From: Gemmatimonadota bacterium
GTDB taxonomy: Bacteria > Latescibacterota > UBA2968
DNA length: 54,581 bases
Assembly: GCA_002727195.1 (NCBI GenBank)
Contig: PBWH01000006.1
Span: forward strand, 74,459-129,039
Direction of reading: 5' to 3'
Part shown: positions 16,407 through 25,179 of the stretch, piece by piece
Layout of the letters: each line of letters begins with the position of its first letter
Position numbering within the stretch: position 1 is the stretch's first letter
Notes under the pieces: generated by a model
The model's input: only the letters and a program-made list of their open reading frames with translations
What the model was told of the DNA's origin: nothing
The model's database searches: none
Made by a program: the position numbers and the translations under genes

Positions 16407-19400
16407 TCAGATCTTGACTTCGACCACCCGGTGCGATCGATGGTTGTATCTCAGTGCGGTGAGCTGTCGGCTGAGCGTATTCGTACACTTGATCGTCACC
16501 CGATTCTTTCCCGCCTTGATCCACGACGACTGGCCGACCCAAGCATATGGTGACCAGAGCCTCGCCCCCAGCGAGTGTCCGTTGATCAGGATTTCAACGA
16601 TGTCTTCGGTGTCCTTGAACAGCTTGTCGAACTCGATCGTGAAGTGCTTGCTGTCCGGCTTCTTGATCGCGAGTTCGTGTGTGTAGGAGACGGTGCCGGC
16701 GTAGTATGGAAGCCGGTTCGCATCCAGATCGCCCACCGGACCGCGACCGGACAACGCTCCGATCCGGGTGCCGTCGGTCTTCCACTTCCGTACGCTGAAC
16801 TTCCCGAACAGGTAGAACGCATCAATCAACCCGTCGTCGAGGCTCTCGACCTCGACCCGTACAGCGATCGTGTTTTTCCCCTTCGTGACTCGCCGTCCGA
16901 GGGCACACGTGATGTTGCTCTGGTCGTACCGGAAGGTCGGGCGGAAGGAATTGTTCGGGAGTTTCGTGCCGTTCAGGAAGATCTGATAGTTCCCCTGGAT
17001 GGCGCCCCGGTCCTTGACGAGGGCGAGCTTGTTCGGGGTCACGTCTGCCTGGAAACTCGTGCGGTACCAGACGACGATCGGCAGGCTGACACTCGGGCCG
17101 GGGTCGGCACCGTTGAAGTCGAGCGGAAGGCTGGTCGGTGTGGCATCCTTGAGCTGTTCGCTAAACGGCTTCGCGCCAACGGTGACCCAACGGCTGTCGG
17201 CGTAACCGGTGGTGTGCCATCCCAGGTTCTGCCCCTTCCGCTGAAGGTCGACCTGCATGCGGAAACGGTCGATTCTGAGCGCGTTGTCGTCCTCAAGATC
17301 GACGCGCCAGTTCCCCTTGACCGGAACCTCGATTGCAGGCAGTTCCGGCTCAGGCTCGTCCACTTCCGCTCCGACAACCAACAGTCGAGACTGATAGGCC
17401 TCAAACCGCAGGGGAACCATCCCGTATTCGCTTTCGGTCTCGACGTCCAGCTGGGTCCGTTCTCCAGTTTCGACATCCCACAACTGGACAGAGGGCTTCT
17501 TCTTGCCCTGGGCCCGTAGACCGATCTTCGCGTCGAAGGCAAGGCCCGTGGCATTGACGAGGAAGAAGATGTCCTGGCCCCCGTCGCGACGGTGGTGGCT
17601 GAGGATGGCGGACGTCGCACGCTGTTCGGTCTGGATGATAATCTGGCGGGGCTGGAGCTGGACGAGCAGGTCCGCCAGCGCCCTCGCGCCGCCGTTCTGA
17701 ACCACTGATCCACCCGTGCGAACCAGGTGCAGGTTACCCCGGTTAACCAGGTGAACACCCAGTTCGTGTCCGAGGTAGTCCTTGATCATCCGTCCGGCTT
17801 CCATGTCCGAGATCCGGGACACGCCGTCGACGATCGACGCCCCCTCTTCGATATCCTCTATCGGGAGGAGGCTGACCGACACGACCACGCCGTCCTCGTT
17901 CAGGAAGTTCCGGGTCGCCTCGAAGGCCTCGCGTTCCAGGTTGGTAATCGGCGGGAGGACTAGGGCATCGTAACGCACGCCCCCAACGACCAACTGGTTC
18001 TTCTTGATGTCTGCGCTGGCCAGAGTCACAGGATCGATGATGTCGAACTGGATACGGCTCTTCTGGAGCGTTTCCAGCAGGGTGGCCCAGTCTGCCCGGA
18101 GTCTTTCGGCGAGCTTCTCTTCCTCTGGATCCGACCCGACGTATTCCCATTGCCGTTCCGGGTGCCCCAGGTGGGCCATGAACGACGTGACCGGATCGAG
18201 GACCGCGACCGTAGCGTGTCGCTCGCCCTGGCCGAGGACATATGAGAGACGGGTCACATACTCGGAGACCTGGTCGAAGTGTTTCCACGCCGGTGCCTGG
18301 TGGAACAGTGAGGGCGAGACGTCGTGCTTGCGAGATCCGGCGATCGTGTATGCGAACCCCTGGAGGTTGTAGGTGCCGCAGCCTTGAGCGGCAAGACGGT
18401 CGACCGCGTGCTTGACGTCCTGCGTGTTGAGTGACCAGCCGTCACCATCGAATGCATCTGCGAAGACGCCTTCGCGTCCGCTCTGACGGGACGCAGACAC
18501 GTGGAAGACAGGGTTCAGCCGGGGATCCGATTCTGCGAACCGAGGTTCGCCCGTCTGCTGCTCTGCCTTTCGCGTGTTGGCCCGAATTCCGTGGTAGTGG
18601 TTGGGATCCAGAGACGACGTGCGATATCGCATGACGTCGGTCCGGAACTGGAGGTCGTGATCGGCGGCCCATTCCGCGCAGGTCTGGTGGTAGGACCGGT
18701 CGAGGAGGTCTCCGAGTGTCCGGAAATAGTCGTAGCGGATCCGCGAGGTGTTTGGCCCGAATCCGGTGATCAGGGCCGGAAGCTGGCTGATCAGGTCGTA
18801 ACCGTGGATAGCCAGGAAAGCGTCCGGGAGGATCTGGGACCACGGCAGGTATCCCTGGGATGCGGCGGGCTGGGTCGTATGGATGCCCTGAACGGTCTTC
18901 CCGATGTGCTTCTTCAGCGTGTTCACATAAGGTTCGAACGTAGACCGGATGTAGTTGAGGACGGCATCCCGGCTATACGGATCGAAGTGCCACGTGTTCT
19001 GTCCCTGGCCAAGGATGTCTTGACGCAGAAAGACAATGACCCGCCACCGTCCAGCGGGCGCCTTCCAAAACAGGCGGTGAATCGGCTCAGTGGTTTGGAA
19101 GGTCCGGTGACGGTAGGCTGCGCGGTCTTTGTCGAGTTCTCCGTGCTCGTCGCGACAGTGATCGGTCCCGATGTATGCCGAGATGTCCTCTGCGTCTTCC
19201 CAAAGGCTGCGGTCTCGCTTGAGCGGTACGGCGATGGTTCTCAGGATGTCGGCCCAAGGTAGCGGCATGTCCACCTGCTGACCGCCCTGAACCGTGGTTT
19301 CGCTGTAGGAAAGGTATTGCGCGCGAAACCGGGGTTCGGAGAGGGCGACGCGACCGCCCGTACGGCCCCCGGGATGGGGGAAGTCGTCGTGGATCCAGAC

Positions 19401-19637
19401 CTTAAGGCCCTCGCCGGATGCGACGTCCACAGCGTGAGCAACCCGATCATACCACGTCTGGGAGAGATAGGGGATTTGCAGACCGGGGCGCGCGGAGATG
19501 ACGAACCCACCCAGCCCTTTTTCCTTCATCTCGCGGATCTGGCGGGCGATGTCTGTCTCTTCGATCGCGCCGTTCCAATACCAGAAGGGTGTTGGCCGAC
19601 ACGTTTCCGGCGGCGTGCTGAAGGTTTTAGGATCCAT
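16407..19637 (-). CDS. GH106-like glycoside hydrolase (alpha-L-rhamnosidase-type)
   Basis: 1076 residues. The N-terminus (RPTPFWYWNGAIEETDIARQ, then GLGGFVISARPGLQIPYLS and LKVWIHDDFPHPGGRTGGRV) matches the large GH106/rhamnosidase-related hydrolases. They have a TIM-barrel N-domain, a central domain and C-terminal beta-sandwiches. Here the C-terminal part (about 790-1076) contains jelly-roll-like stretches such as GNYQIFLNGTKLPNN and VEILINGHSLG. There is no signal peptide, so the enzyme appears cytoplasmic, unlike many family members. The ATG at 19637 directly follows the stop of a tiny membrane ORF. The sugar released (rhamnose or another deoxy sugar) is inference. Confidence 0.7.
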   Translation of the reverse strand: MDPKTFSTPPETCRPTPFWYWNGAIEETDIARQIREMKEKGLGGFVISARPGLQIPYLSQTWYDRVAHAVDVASGEGLKVWIHDDFPHPGGRTGGRVALSEPRFRAQYLSYSETTVQGGQQVDMPLPWADILRTIAVPLKRDRSLWEDAEDISAYIGTDHCRDEHGELDKDRAAYRHRTFQTTEPIHRLFWKAPAGRWRVIVFLRQDILGQGQNTWHFDPYSRDAVLNYIRSTFEPYVNTLKKHIGKTVQGIHTTQPAASQGYLPWSQILPDAFLAIHGYDLISQLPALITGFGPNTSRIRYDYFRTLGDLLDRSYHQTCAEWAADHDLQFRTDVMRYRTSSLDPNHYHGIRANTRKAEQQTGEPRFAESDPRLNPVFHVSASRQSGREGVFADAFDGDGWSLNTQDVKHAVDRLAAQGCGTYNLQGFAYTIAGSRKHDVSPSLFHQAPAWKHFDQVSEYVTRLSYVLGQGERHATVAVLDPVTSFMAHLGHPERQWEYVGSDPEEEKLAERLRADWATLLETLQKSRIQFDIIDPVTLASADIKKNQLVVGGVRYDALVLPPITNLEREAFEATRNFLNEDGVVVSVSLLPIEDIEEGASIVDGVSRISDMEAGRMIKDYLGHELGVHLVNRGNLHLVRTGGSVVQNGGARALADLLVQLQPRQIIIQTEQRATSAILSHHRRDGGQDIFFLVNATGLAFDAKIGLRAQGKKKPSVQLWDVETGERTQLDVETESEYGMVPLRFEAYQSRLLVVGAEVDEPEPELPAIEVPVKGNWRVDLEDDNALRIDRFRMQVDLQRKGQNLGWHTTGYADSRWVTVGAKPFSEQLKDATPTSLPLDFNGADPGPSVSLPIVVWYRTSFQADVTPNKLALVKDRGAIQGNYQIFLNGTKLPNNSFRPTFRYDQSNITCALGRRVTKGKNTIAVRVEVESLDDGLIDAFYLFGKFSVRKWKTDGTRIGALSGRGPVGDLDANRLPYYAGTVSYTHELAIKKPDSKHFTIEFDKLFKDTEDIVEILINGHSLGARLWSPYAWVGQSSWIKAGKNRVTIKCTNTLSRQLTALRYNHRSHRVVEVKI

Positions 19638-19766
19638 CTACTGTGCTTCTTCTCTCGTGTCCTGAATGTCGATACGAAAAAATTCTTGCGACAGCGTGTC
19701 GCGAGCGGCGAACAAGAACCAGGTCCCGAGCAGACACAGGAGGAGGGCATACAGGTATGTCTTCAT
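19638..19766 (-). CDS. Possible 42-aa single-span membrane protein
   Basis: MKTYLYALLLCLLGTWFLFA forms a membrane helix followed by a short polar tail. The ATG at 19766 has AGG 4 nt upstream, and the stop abuts the ATG of the glycoside hydrolase. The frame is continuous upstream with the last segment of the broken response regulator, so it could instead be that protein's C-terminal anchor. Confidence 0.35.
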   Translation of the reverse strand: MKTYLYALLLCLLGTWFLFAARDTLSQEFFRIDIQDTREEAQ

Positions 19767-20316
19767 CTGCCTATGACGTCTGCTTGTCGCGGCCCTGCTT
19801 CTCCGAGCGGGGGCTGTCTCGACCTCGGGTCTGGTCTGTCGGAGTCGTTCTACTCCGGGTCCAGGAAGTACCTGAGCTGGTTTCGGAGAGGCTGGCTCAG
19901 GGCTAACAATGGCCGCTTCCTCGACGGAGTGCGAGACCCGCTTCGCCACCATCTCGGACAGGATTTCCTGCACGACGACGAAGAGATCCTCCTCCGAGAA
20001 GGGCTTCCGGACGAACCCGTTTGCCCCTTGCGGCCGAGTTGTTCCAGTTTGCTGGGATCGATTTCCGAGGAGACGATCACCACGGGGAGCGACTTGTCGA
20101 GGTCCCGAATAAACTCAAGGATCGCTTCCCCCTGGATGGTCGGCAGATACAGGTCGAGGAGGACCATTTCCGGTCTGTTCTCCTGGACCTTAGCAATCGC
20201 CTCCGTCCATCGGGTCGCCTGGCGAATATCGTAGCCCAGATCACCCAGGGTTGCATTTGCGCCCTGACTCCGTCTGATTCGTCGTCGACGACAAGTATGG
20301 TGCGATCCTGGTCCAC
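19767..20316 (-). pseudogene. Response-regulator receiver domain, broken by two frameshifts
   Basis: Reading the minus strand from the GTG at 20316 (GAGG 6 nt upstream), MDQDRTILVVDDESDG is the start of a CheY-like receiver with the acidic DD pair. Near 20260 the frame must shift by one base to read NATLGDLGYDIRQATRWTEAI, ENRPEMVLLDLYLPTIQGEA (phospho-acceptor Asp in LLDLYLP) and LPVVIVSSE. Near 20024, in a run of four G on the minus strand, a second one-base shift restores NGFVRKPFSEEDLF with the conserved Lys. A Pro/Ala/Arg-rich tail follows. All receiver motifs are present, so the breakage is recent or is an assembly error. Confidence 0.7.
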
Positions 20317-20811
20317 GTCTGTCCTCAGGTTGCGTCCGTCAGGCGGTGGCGCAACTCTGTCATAGGTAGGTCGCTGCGCATCGTCCGTTGACGAACCAGG
20401 TGAGGTTGACCTCTACCTCTCGACAAACCGAGCACGGCCGTTCGAGCTTTGGCCGAGGTGTGGCCACCGTTGCAGTCGATTGTCCGGACTCACAGGAATA
20501 GAAACGGTAAGTGTCTATTTTTTAAATGATTACGATCTTAGAACTAATGGTCGTGGCTTCACGTTCCTCGCAGGCACCGCACGAGCCCACCTAAAATATT
20601 TAATAACAGTAGGTTGTGGTGGTATTTTCAGGGGTGGATCAGGAAGGGGTGGGCAAAGTTGACAACCTACTCATGCCGAGCGGCAATTAAGTACCAACAA
20701 AATTCAAAGTCAAGGTAAATGAAAAAAAAGTAGCAGCTTACGTCGGTTTTGCCCCCGCATAAGCAGGCCAGATTGGGCGACAGAAGTTCCGTGTGTTATA
20801 ATAGGAGCCTT
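20317..20811. other. Non-coding region with an AT-rich stretch
   Basis: No convincing gene. The part from about 20510 to 20740 is clearly more AT-rich than its surroundings and carries several A/T runs. No known riboswitch or RNA gene was recognised. The promoter of the mocA-like gene is at its right end. Confidence 0.4.
20773..20802 (+). promoter_or_regulatory. Extended -10 promoter of the mocA-like gene, possibly leaderless
   Basis: TTGGGC (20773-20778) and TATAAT (20797-20802) with an 18-nt spacer; TGT precedes the -10, making an extended -10 element. The expected transcription start lies within about 4 nt of the ATG at 20812, so the GGAG at 20804-20807 might not be transcribed. Confidence 0.5.
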
Positions 20812-21432
20812 ATGAGTCAGACAATCGCAGCCGTCGTGCTCGCTGCCGGGCTTTCGAGACGGATGGGGCGACCCAAACAACTCCTCCCTTTCGGTGAAGA
20901 CACGGTCCTCCAGACTGTGGTAAAGATGCTACAGTCCGTCCCAGTGGAACGAGTTGTGGTCGTTCTGGGATACAAAGCGGTGGCCGTCCGGGAGTCTCTG
21001 CCTGAGGGTGTCGAGTACGTCGTCAATGCCAACTACACGGAGGGGATGTTTACGAGCGTGCTGGCAGGGCTCGGTGCCATCGAGAAGGACGCGGATGGGA
21101 TGCTTATGTTGCTGGGGGATCAACCCCAGATCACTGCTGAGGTTACCCGGGCGGTCATGGACCGATTTCATAGAACCGAGAAGGGCATCGTGATTCCGGA
21201 GGTGGAGGGGCGTCGCGGGCATCCAGTGGCCATCGACATCAACCGGTACGGGGATCGCATCCGGGGACTGGACGGGGCCGAGGGCCTCAAGCCGGTTGTC
21301 AGGGGTTATCCCGATGACACGGATGTGGTATGTTGGGACGACGCTTCGATTTTGCGGGATATGGATACGCCGGAAGACTACGAGAGAGAGATCCGGTTGA
21401 GAGAGAACGAATCGAGAGGATCACATGGCTGA
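20812..21432 (+). CDS. MocA-like nucleotidyltransferase (molybdenum cofactor cytidylyltransferase type)
   Basis: 206 residues of the MobA/MocA nucleotidyltransferase group. LAAGLSRRMGRPKQLLPF is the NTP-binding loop, LGYKAVAVRESL the following strand-helix, and LGDQPQIT the metal-binding LGDxP motif. RRGHPVAIDINRYG and WDDASILRDMDTPEDYE complete the family pattern. MocA attaches CMP to molybdopterin for molybdenum hydroxylases; related enzymes act on other substrates, so the assignment stays at family level. The ATG at 20812 matches the family start. Its end overlaps the ubiD-like gene by 8 nt, so the two are translationally coupled. Confidence 0.8.
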   Translation: MSQTIAAVVLAAGLSRRMGRPKQLLPFGEDTVLQTVVKMLQSVPVERVVVVLGYKAVAVRESLPEGVEYVVNANYTEGMFTSVLAGLGAIEKDADGMLMLLGDQPQITAEVTRAVMDRFHRTEKGIVIPEVEGRRGHPVAIDINRYGDRIRGLDGAEGLKPVVRGYPDDTDVVCWDDASILRDMDTPEDYEREIRLRENESRGSHG

Positions 21433-22903
21433 ACGGCTGAACTACCGATCGCTGACCGAGTTCGTCGAGGACCTGGATGCGGCAGGCGAGCTGATACGGA
21501 TCGCTGAGCCCGTGGACCCGGTGCTGGAAGTGACCGAGATCGCCGATCGGGTGATGAAGCAACCTGATGGCGGCAAGGCGCTTCTGTTCACGAATGTCAA
21601 AGGCAGTGATATGCCGCTGGCGATCAACCTGATGGGTTCGAGGAAGCGGATGAGCATGGCGCTCGGGGTGGATCACCTGAATGATATCGGGGATCGGCTG
21701 TCCGGCATGCTGAAGCTTGAGGTTCCCAACTCGTTGATGGGTAGGCTTGCAATGCTTCCGATGCTGAAGGAGGTGGCCGGCTTTCCGCCTCGGACCGTTC
21801 GATCCGGACCCTGTCAGGAAGTCGTGCTGCAGGGCGACGATATCGATCTGTCCAAGCTGCCGATCATCACCTGCTGGCCTGATGATGGCGGACCGTATAT
21901 CACGCTACCGTTGGTGATCACGAAGGATCCGGAGTCCGGCATCCGGAATGTAGGAATGTATCGGATGCAGTCTATGGACCGGAACACGACGGCCATGCAC
22001 TGGCAGCGGCACAAGACGGGCGCCAGACACTTCGAACTGGCGAAACGGAAAGGGGAGCGTCTCGAAGTGGCTGTTGCGCTCGGCGGAGATCCCGCGACGA
22101 TCTTCAGCGCAACGGCACCGCTTCCTCCCGCGATCGACGAGTTCATCTTTACGGGTTTCCTCCGGCGACGGCCGATGGAGCTGGTTAAAGGCGTGACCGT
22201 GGATCTGGAAGTGCCGGCCGAAGCCGACTTCGTTCTGGAGGGCTACGTCGACCCGAGCGAGGATCTGATTCTCGAGGGTCCCTTCGGAGATCACACGGGA
22301 TTCTACTCGCTGGCGGATATGTATCCCTCTTTCCACGTCACTGCCATGACGATGCGTCGCGAGCCGATCTACCCGACGACGATCGTCGGGAAGCCCCCGA
22401 TGGAAGACTTCTACATGGGGCACGCGACGGAGCGGATTTTCCTGCCTCTTACGAAGCTGATTCTACCGGAGGTCGTGGACTATCACATGCCCGCCGAGGG
22501 GATTTTCCATAACCTCGTGTTCGTGTCGATCGACAAGGAATACCCTGGGCACGCGTTCAAGGTGATGAACGGGCTGTGGGGACTCGGACAAATGATGTTG
22601 GCCAAGGTGATCGTGATCGTCGACAAGGACGTGAACGTTCAGGATCCCAGGGAGGCTTGGTGGGTGGCGCTCAACAACATCGACCCGGAACGGGATGTAC
22701 GATTCACACCGGGGCCGGTGGACGTCCTGGACCACGCGAGCCGTGCGTTCACTTTCGGAACCAAGATGGGCATCGACGCGACCACCAAATGGCCCGAAGA
22801 AGGGTTCGACCGGGAATGGCCGGACAAGATCGAGATGAGCGATGAGGTGAAGCAGCGCGTGGACGAGATGTGGGCACGACTCGGAATAGACGAGGCGGGT
22901 TAG
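21425..22903 (+). CDS. UbiD-family prenylated-FMN-dependent decarboxylase
   Basis: 492 residues. UbiD enzymes use prenylated FMN and a metal to decarboxylate aromatic or unsaturated acids reversibly. The prFMN/metal-binding stretch is GMYRMQSMDRNTTAMHWQRH (about 177-196); LEGPFGDHTGFYS (about 283-295) carries the conserved acidic active-site motif. The length matches the family. AGGATC precedes the ATG, which lies inside the end of the mocA-like gene. No ubiX-like prFMN synthase gene is in the window. The substrate could be a quinone precursor or an environmental aromatic acid; the sequence alone does not decide. Confidence 0.85.
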   Translation: MAERLNYRSLTEFVEDLDAAGELIRIAEPVDPVLEVTEIADRVMKQPDGGKALLFTNVKGSDMPLAINLMGSRKRMSMALGVDHLNDIGDRLSGMLKLEVPNSLMGRLAMLPMLKEVAGFPPRTVRSGPCQEVVLQGDDIDLSKLPIITCWPDDGGPYITLPLVITKDPESGIRNVGMYRMQSMDRNTTAMHWQRHKTGARHFELAKRKGERLEVAVALGGDPATIFSATAPLPPAIDEFIFTGFLRRRPMELVKGVTVDLEVPAEADFVLEGYVDPSEDLILEGPFGDHTGFYSLADMYPSFHVTAMTMRREPIYPTTIVGKPPMEDFYMGHATERIFLPLTKLILPEVVDYHMPAEGIFHNLVFVSIDKEYPGHAFKVMNGLWGLGQMMLAKVIVIVDKDVNVQDPREAWWVALNNIDPERDVRFTPGPVDVLDHASRAFTFGTKMGIDATTKWPEEGFDREWPDKIEMSDEVKQRVDEMWARLGIDEAG

Positions 22904-22916
22904 CTGCCGCGAAGGC

Positions 22917-22950
22917 AGAAGCCAGAGGACAGTCTCCAGTAGTCAGTGAT
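22917..22950 (+). repeat. Left flank repeat of the four-helix-bundle pseudogene
   Basis: GCAGAAGCCAGAGGACAG followed by TCTCCAGTAGTCAGTGATC. Its words (GACAGTC, CAGTAGT) reappear inverted on the other side of the gene at 23353-23395, so the pair looks like degenerate terminal inverted repeats. Confidence 0.4.
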
Positions 22951-22966
22951 CATAAAAAGTGCTGCT

Positions 22967-23347
22967 ATGTCGAACACGGCGAAAAGTTTTCGCGACCTCA
23001 TCGTTTAACAGAAGGCGTTCGAACTACAGCAGGACCTCTTCGAACTGTCCAAAGGCTTTCCGGCTGAGGAGCGCTACTCGCTCACAGATTAGATTCGTCG
23101 GGCTTCCCGGTCAATCGGTAGCAACGTGGCCGAGGCTTGGCTCAACCGTCGTTATCCGGCGCACTTCGACAGAAAGCTGTCAGATTCGGATGCTGAACAG
23201 GCAGAGACACAACACTGGATTGATACAGGGGCGAGCTGCGGATATCTCAAACCAGAAACGAGGTATGAATTGATCGAACGCTGGTTCGAGATCGGTCGAA
23301 TGTTAGGTGCGATGATCAGCAAGCCCGAGACTTGGTGTACGAAGTAA
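22967..23347 (+). pseudogene. Four-helix-bundle (23S rRNA intervening-sequence type) protein with two in-frame stops
   Basis: The frame from the ATG at 22967 reads SFRDLIV, then TAA at codon 14 (23006-23008), QKAFELQQDLFELSKGFPAEERYSLTD, then TAG at codon 42 (23090-23092), and IRRASRSIGSNVAEAWLNRRYP. It ends YELIERWFEIGRMLGAMISKP. This is the four-helix-bundle family often encoded in 23S rRNA intervening sequences or dispersed in genomes. The first stop sits where the family has Trp, the second where Gln is usual. Frame and length (126 codons) are otherwise intact. The gene is flanked by partly complementary CAGT-rich stretches. Confidence 0.8.
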
Positions 23348-23352
23348 CGATC

Positions 23353-23395
23353 GAAACTACTGAAGACTGACGACTGTCTCCTGTTAACTCTCACA
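23353..23395 (-). repeat. Right flank repeat of the four-helix-bundle pseudogene
   Basis: Read on the minus strand this contains GGAGACAGTCGTCAGTC and TTCAGTAG, a permuted copy of words in the left flank at 22917-22950. Confidence 0.4.
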
Positions 23396-23414
23396 GACGG
23401 ATGAAGATTACCGA

Positions 23415-24464
23415 ATGCCCACGCTCTCTAGGGAAGTAGAGTCCTCACTCAAAGCAGGAAAAGTCATCCCCGCCCATCCTCTCGCACTGGACGCGAGCCG
23501 ACAGCTGGATGAGCGACGTCAACGTGCCCTTTCGCGCTACTATATCGATGCCGGCGCGGGAGGCCTGGCCGTCGGGGTGCATACGACTCAGTTCGAAATC
23601 CGCGAGCCGGATCACGCGCTCTACGAACCGGTGCTGCGTCTTGCCCAGGATGTGATGTCACGCAATGCCTCGAGCGACTTCATCAAGGTCGCGGGAATCA
23701 GCGGGAACACCGAGCAGGCGACGCGTGAAGCGACGTTGGCTCGAGACATCGGGTATGACATCGGGCTCGTCAGCTTGGCCGCGCTGAAGGATGCGGATGA
23801 CGATGCCCTGATCGCGCACTGTCGGGCATTAGCTGATGTCATCCCCGTGATGGGGTTTTACCTGCAACCTGCTGTGGGCGGGCGGATCCTGCCGTATTCC
23901 TTCTGGCGTCAGTTCGTGGAGATCGAGGGTGTCGTCGCGATCAAGATGGCGCCGTTCAACCGGTATCAGACGCTGGACGTACTGAGAGGTGTGGCCGCGT
24001 CAGGCAGGGCCGACCAGATTTCGCTATACACAGGTAACGACGACAACATCATCGTCGATCTGTTGAGTCGCTTCCGATTCGGGGAAGTCGAACTGGAAAT
24101 CGTGGGGGGCCTCCTGGGCCACTGGTCGGCCTGGACGCAGCCGGCGGTCCGACAGTTGGAACAATGCCAGGCCATCAAGGCCGCGGGGGCCGACATTCCC
24201 GAAGCGCAGTTGACGTTGGCGGCAGAAGTGACCGACAGCAATGCGGCCTTCTTCGATGTGGCGAACGCGTTCGCCGGCTGTATTGCTGGTATGCACGAGG
24301 TACTGAGGCGGCAAGGCCTCCTCGAGGGAACGTGGTGTCTGAACCCGGAAGAGGGGCTCTCTCCTGGCCAAAAGGAAGAGATCGACCGGGTCTACGCCGC
24401 CTACCCGCATCTGAACGATGATGCGTTTGTGGGGGAGAATGTGGAGCGGTGGCTGGCGGATTGA
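23415..24464 (+). CDS. Dihydrodipicolinate synthase (DapA)-family aldolase/lyase
   Basis: 349-residue TIM-barrel protein of the DapA/N-acetylneuraminate-lyase family. These enzymes form a Schiff base with a 2-keto acid and carry out aldol addition or cleavage. The Schiff-base lysine is K177 in VVAIKMAPFN. Other family stretches are GLAVGVHTTQFE near the N-terminus, where biosynthetic DapA has GTTGE, and YTGNDDNI. That replacement argues against lysine biosynthesis and for a catabolic 2-keto-3-deoxy-acid aldolase, which would fit the sugar-acid enzymes elsewhere in the window. The ATG at 23415 lacks a strong ribosome site. Confidence 0.75.
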   Translation: MPTLSREVESSLKAGKVIPAHPLALDASRQLDERRQRALSRYYIDAGAGGLAVGVHTTQFEIREPDHALYEPVLRLAQDVMSRNASSDFIKVAGISGNTEQATREATLARDIGYDIGLVSLAALKDADDDALIAHCRALADVIPVMGFYLQPAVGGRILPYSFWRQFVEIEGVVAIKMAPFNRYQTLDVLRGVAASGRADQISLYTGNDDNIIVDLLSRFRFGEVELEIVGGLLGHWSAWTQPAVRQLEQCQAIKAAGADIPEAQLTLAAEVTDSNAAFFDVANAFAGCIAGMHEVLRRQGLLEGTWCLNPEEGLSPGQKEEIDRVYAAYPHLNDDAFVGENVERWLAD

Positions 24465-24658
24465 CCGGTCACATCGTGGATACGCAAGTGAGGGATGGCG
24501 ACACGCTGCGCAATCCCTTTTGCGTATATACCGATTCCTCTGATTTCGCTTCCAGGTTGTGTCCGTTGCGCCGTAACGCCTCAGAATGATGTCCCAGTGG
24601 ACAGAGGTATATGCCTCGGCCAGGTGGCGGTGTGGATCAGACCGTCGTAGGCCGCTGA
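24465..24658. other. Intergenic region, nothing recognised
   Basis: About 190 bp between the DapA-family gene and the GNAT remnant. No gene, repeat or terminator could be supported; it may hold the unrecognisable N-terminal part of the GNAT remnant. Confidence 0.3.
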
Positions 24659-25175
24659 TTGTATAGCGTGCACTTCATAAAAGGAGGTCTCGTGTATAGA
24701 CAGATCGATAAAAGGGTCGGGCTGTTCGGGAACGTGTTTACGAAGCCGGAGGAGCGACGGAAAGGGGAAGCTAACGCGCTGATGGAGAACTTTCGACAGC
24801 GCGGCGGGAAGGCCCTGTATCTGGGGACTGGCTACGTTCGCTTCCCTACCATCTCTACGCGAAGAACGGCTTTGTCTGGCTGACGCCTCACGATGGGACG
24901 ATGGCCTACTTCAGCGATTCCGAGGATGCTTTCTACGAGGACTAACTCGACGGAGAGAGTCTGGCCGAGCGACTCGGCTGGCCGCACTGGCCCCCTTCGA
25001 ACTCCTGTTTGCGGGACACTTCAGCACGATGGAGGGGCCGATGATCCCGCTGCAAAGGCAGGAAGGGGTTCTGCGTGATGCGAGCTTCGAATCCGGTGCG
25101 CTGTCTCCGCAGCGAGTCGCGACAGATGAGGAAAAGTCTGAGTTCTTGGACGTGAGGGAATGGGAATGTCGCTAA
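24659..25175 (+). pseudogene. GNAT-like acetyltransferase remnant
   Basis: The first segment, VGLFGNVFTKPEERRKGEAN and LMENFRQRGGKALYLGTGY, is GNAT motif A with the acetyl-CoA loop (RRKGEA). A frameshift near 24835 leads to SLPYHLYAKNGFVWLTPHDG. After an in-frame TAA near 24943 the frame continues DGESLAERLGWPHW, shifts again near 24990 to ELLFAGHFSTMEGPMIPLQR and ends at TAA 25173-25175. The N-terminal half of a normal protein is missing. This looks like the larger acetyltransferase type with a C-terminal extension. Confidence 0.75.
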
Positions 25176-25179
25176 GCAT

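Noticed and set aside
22967..23347. Stop-codon recoding as an explanation for the four-helix-bundle gene
   Set aside because: Its stops are TAA and TAG at unrelated residues (Trp and Gln positions), without any shared signal, and other genes here use all three stops normally; pseudogene is simpler.
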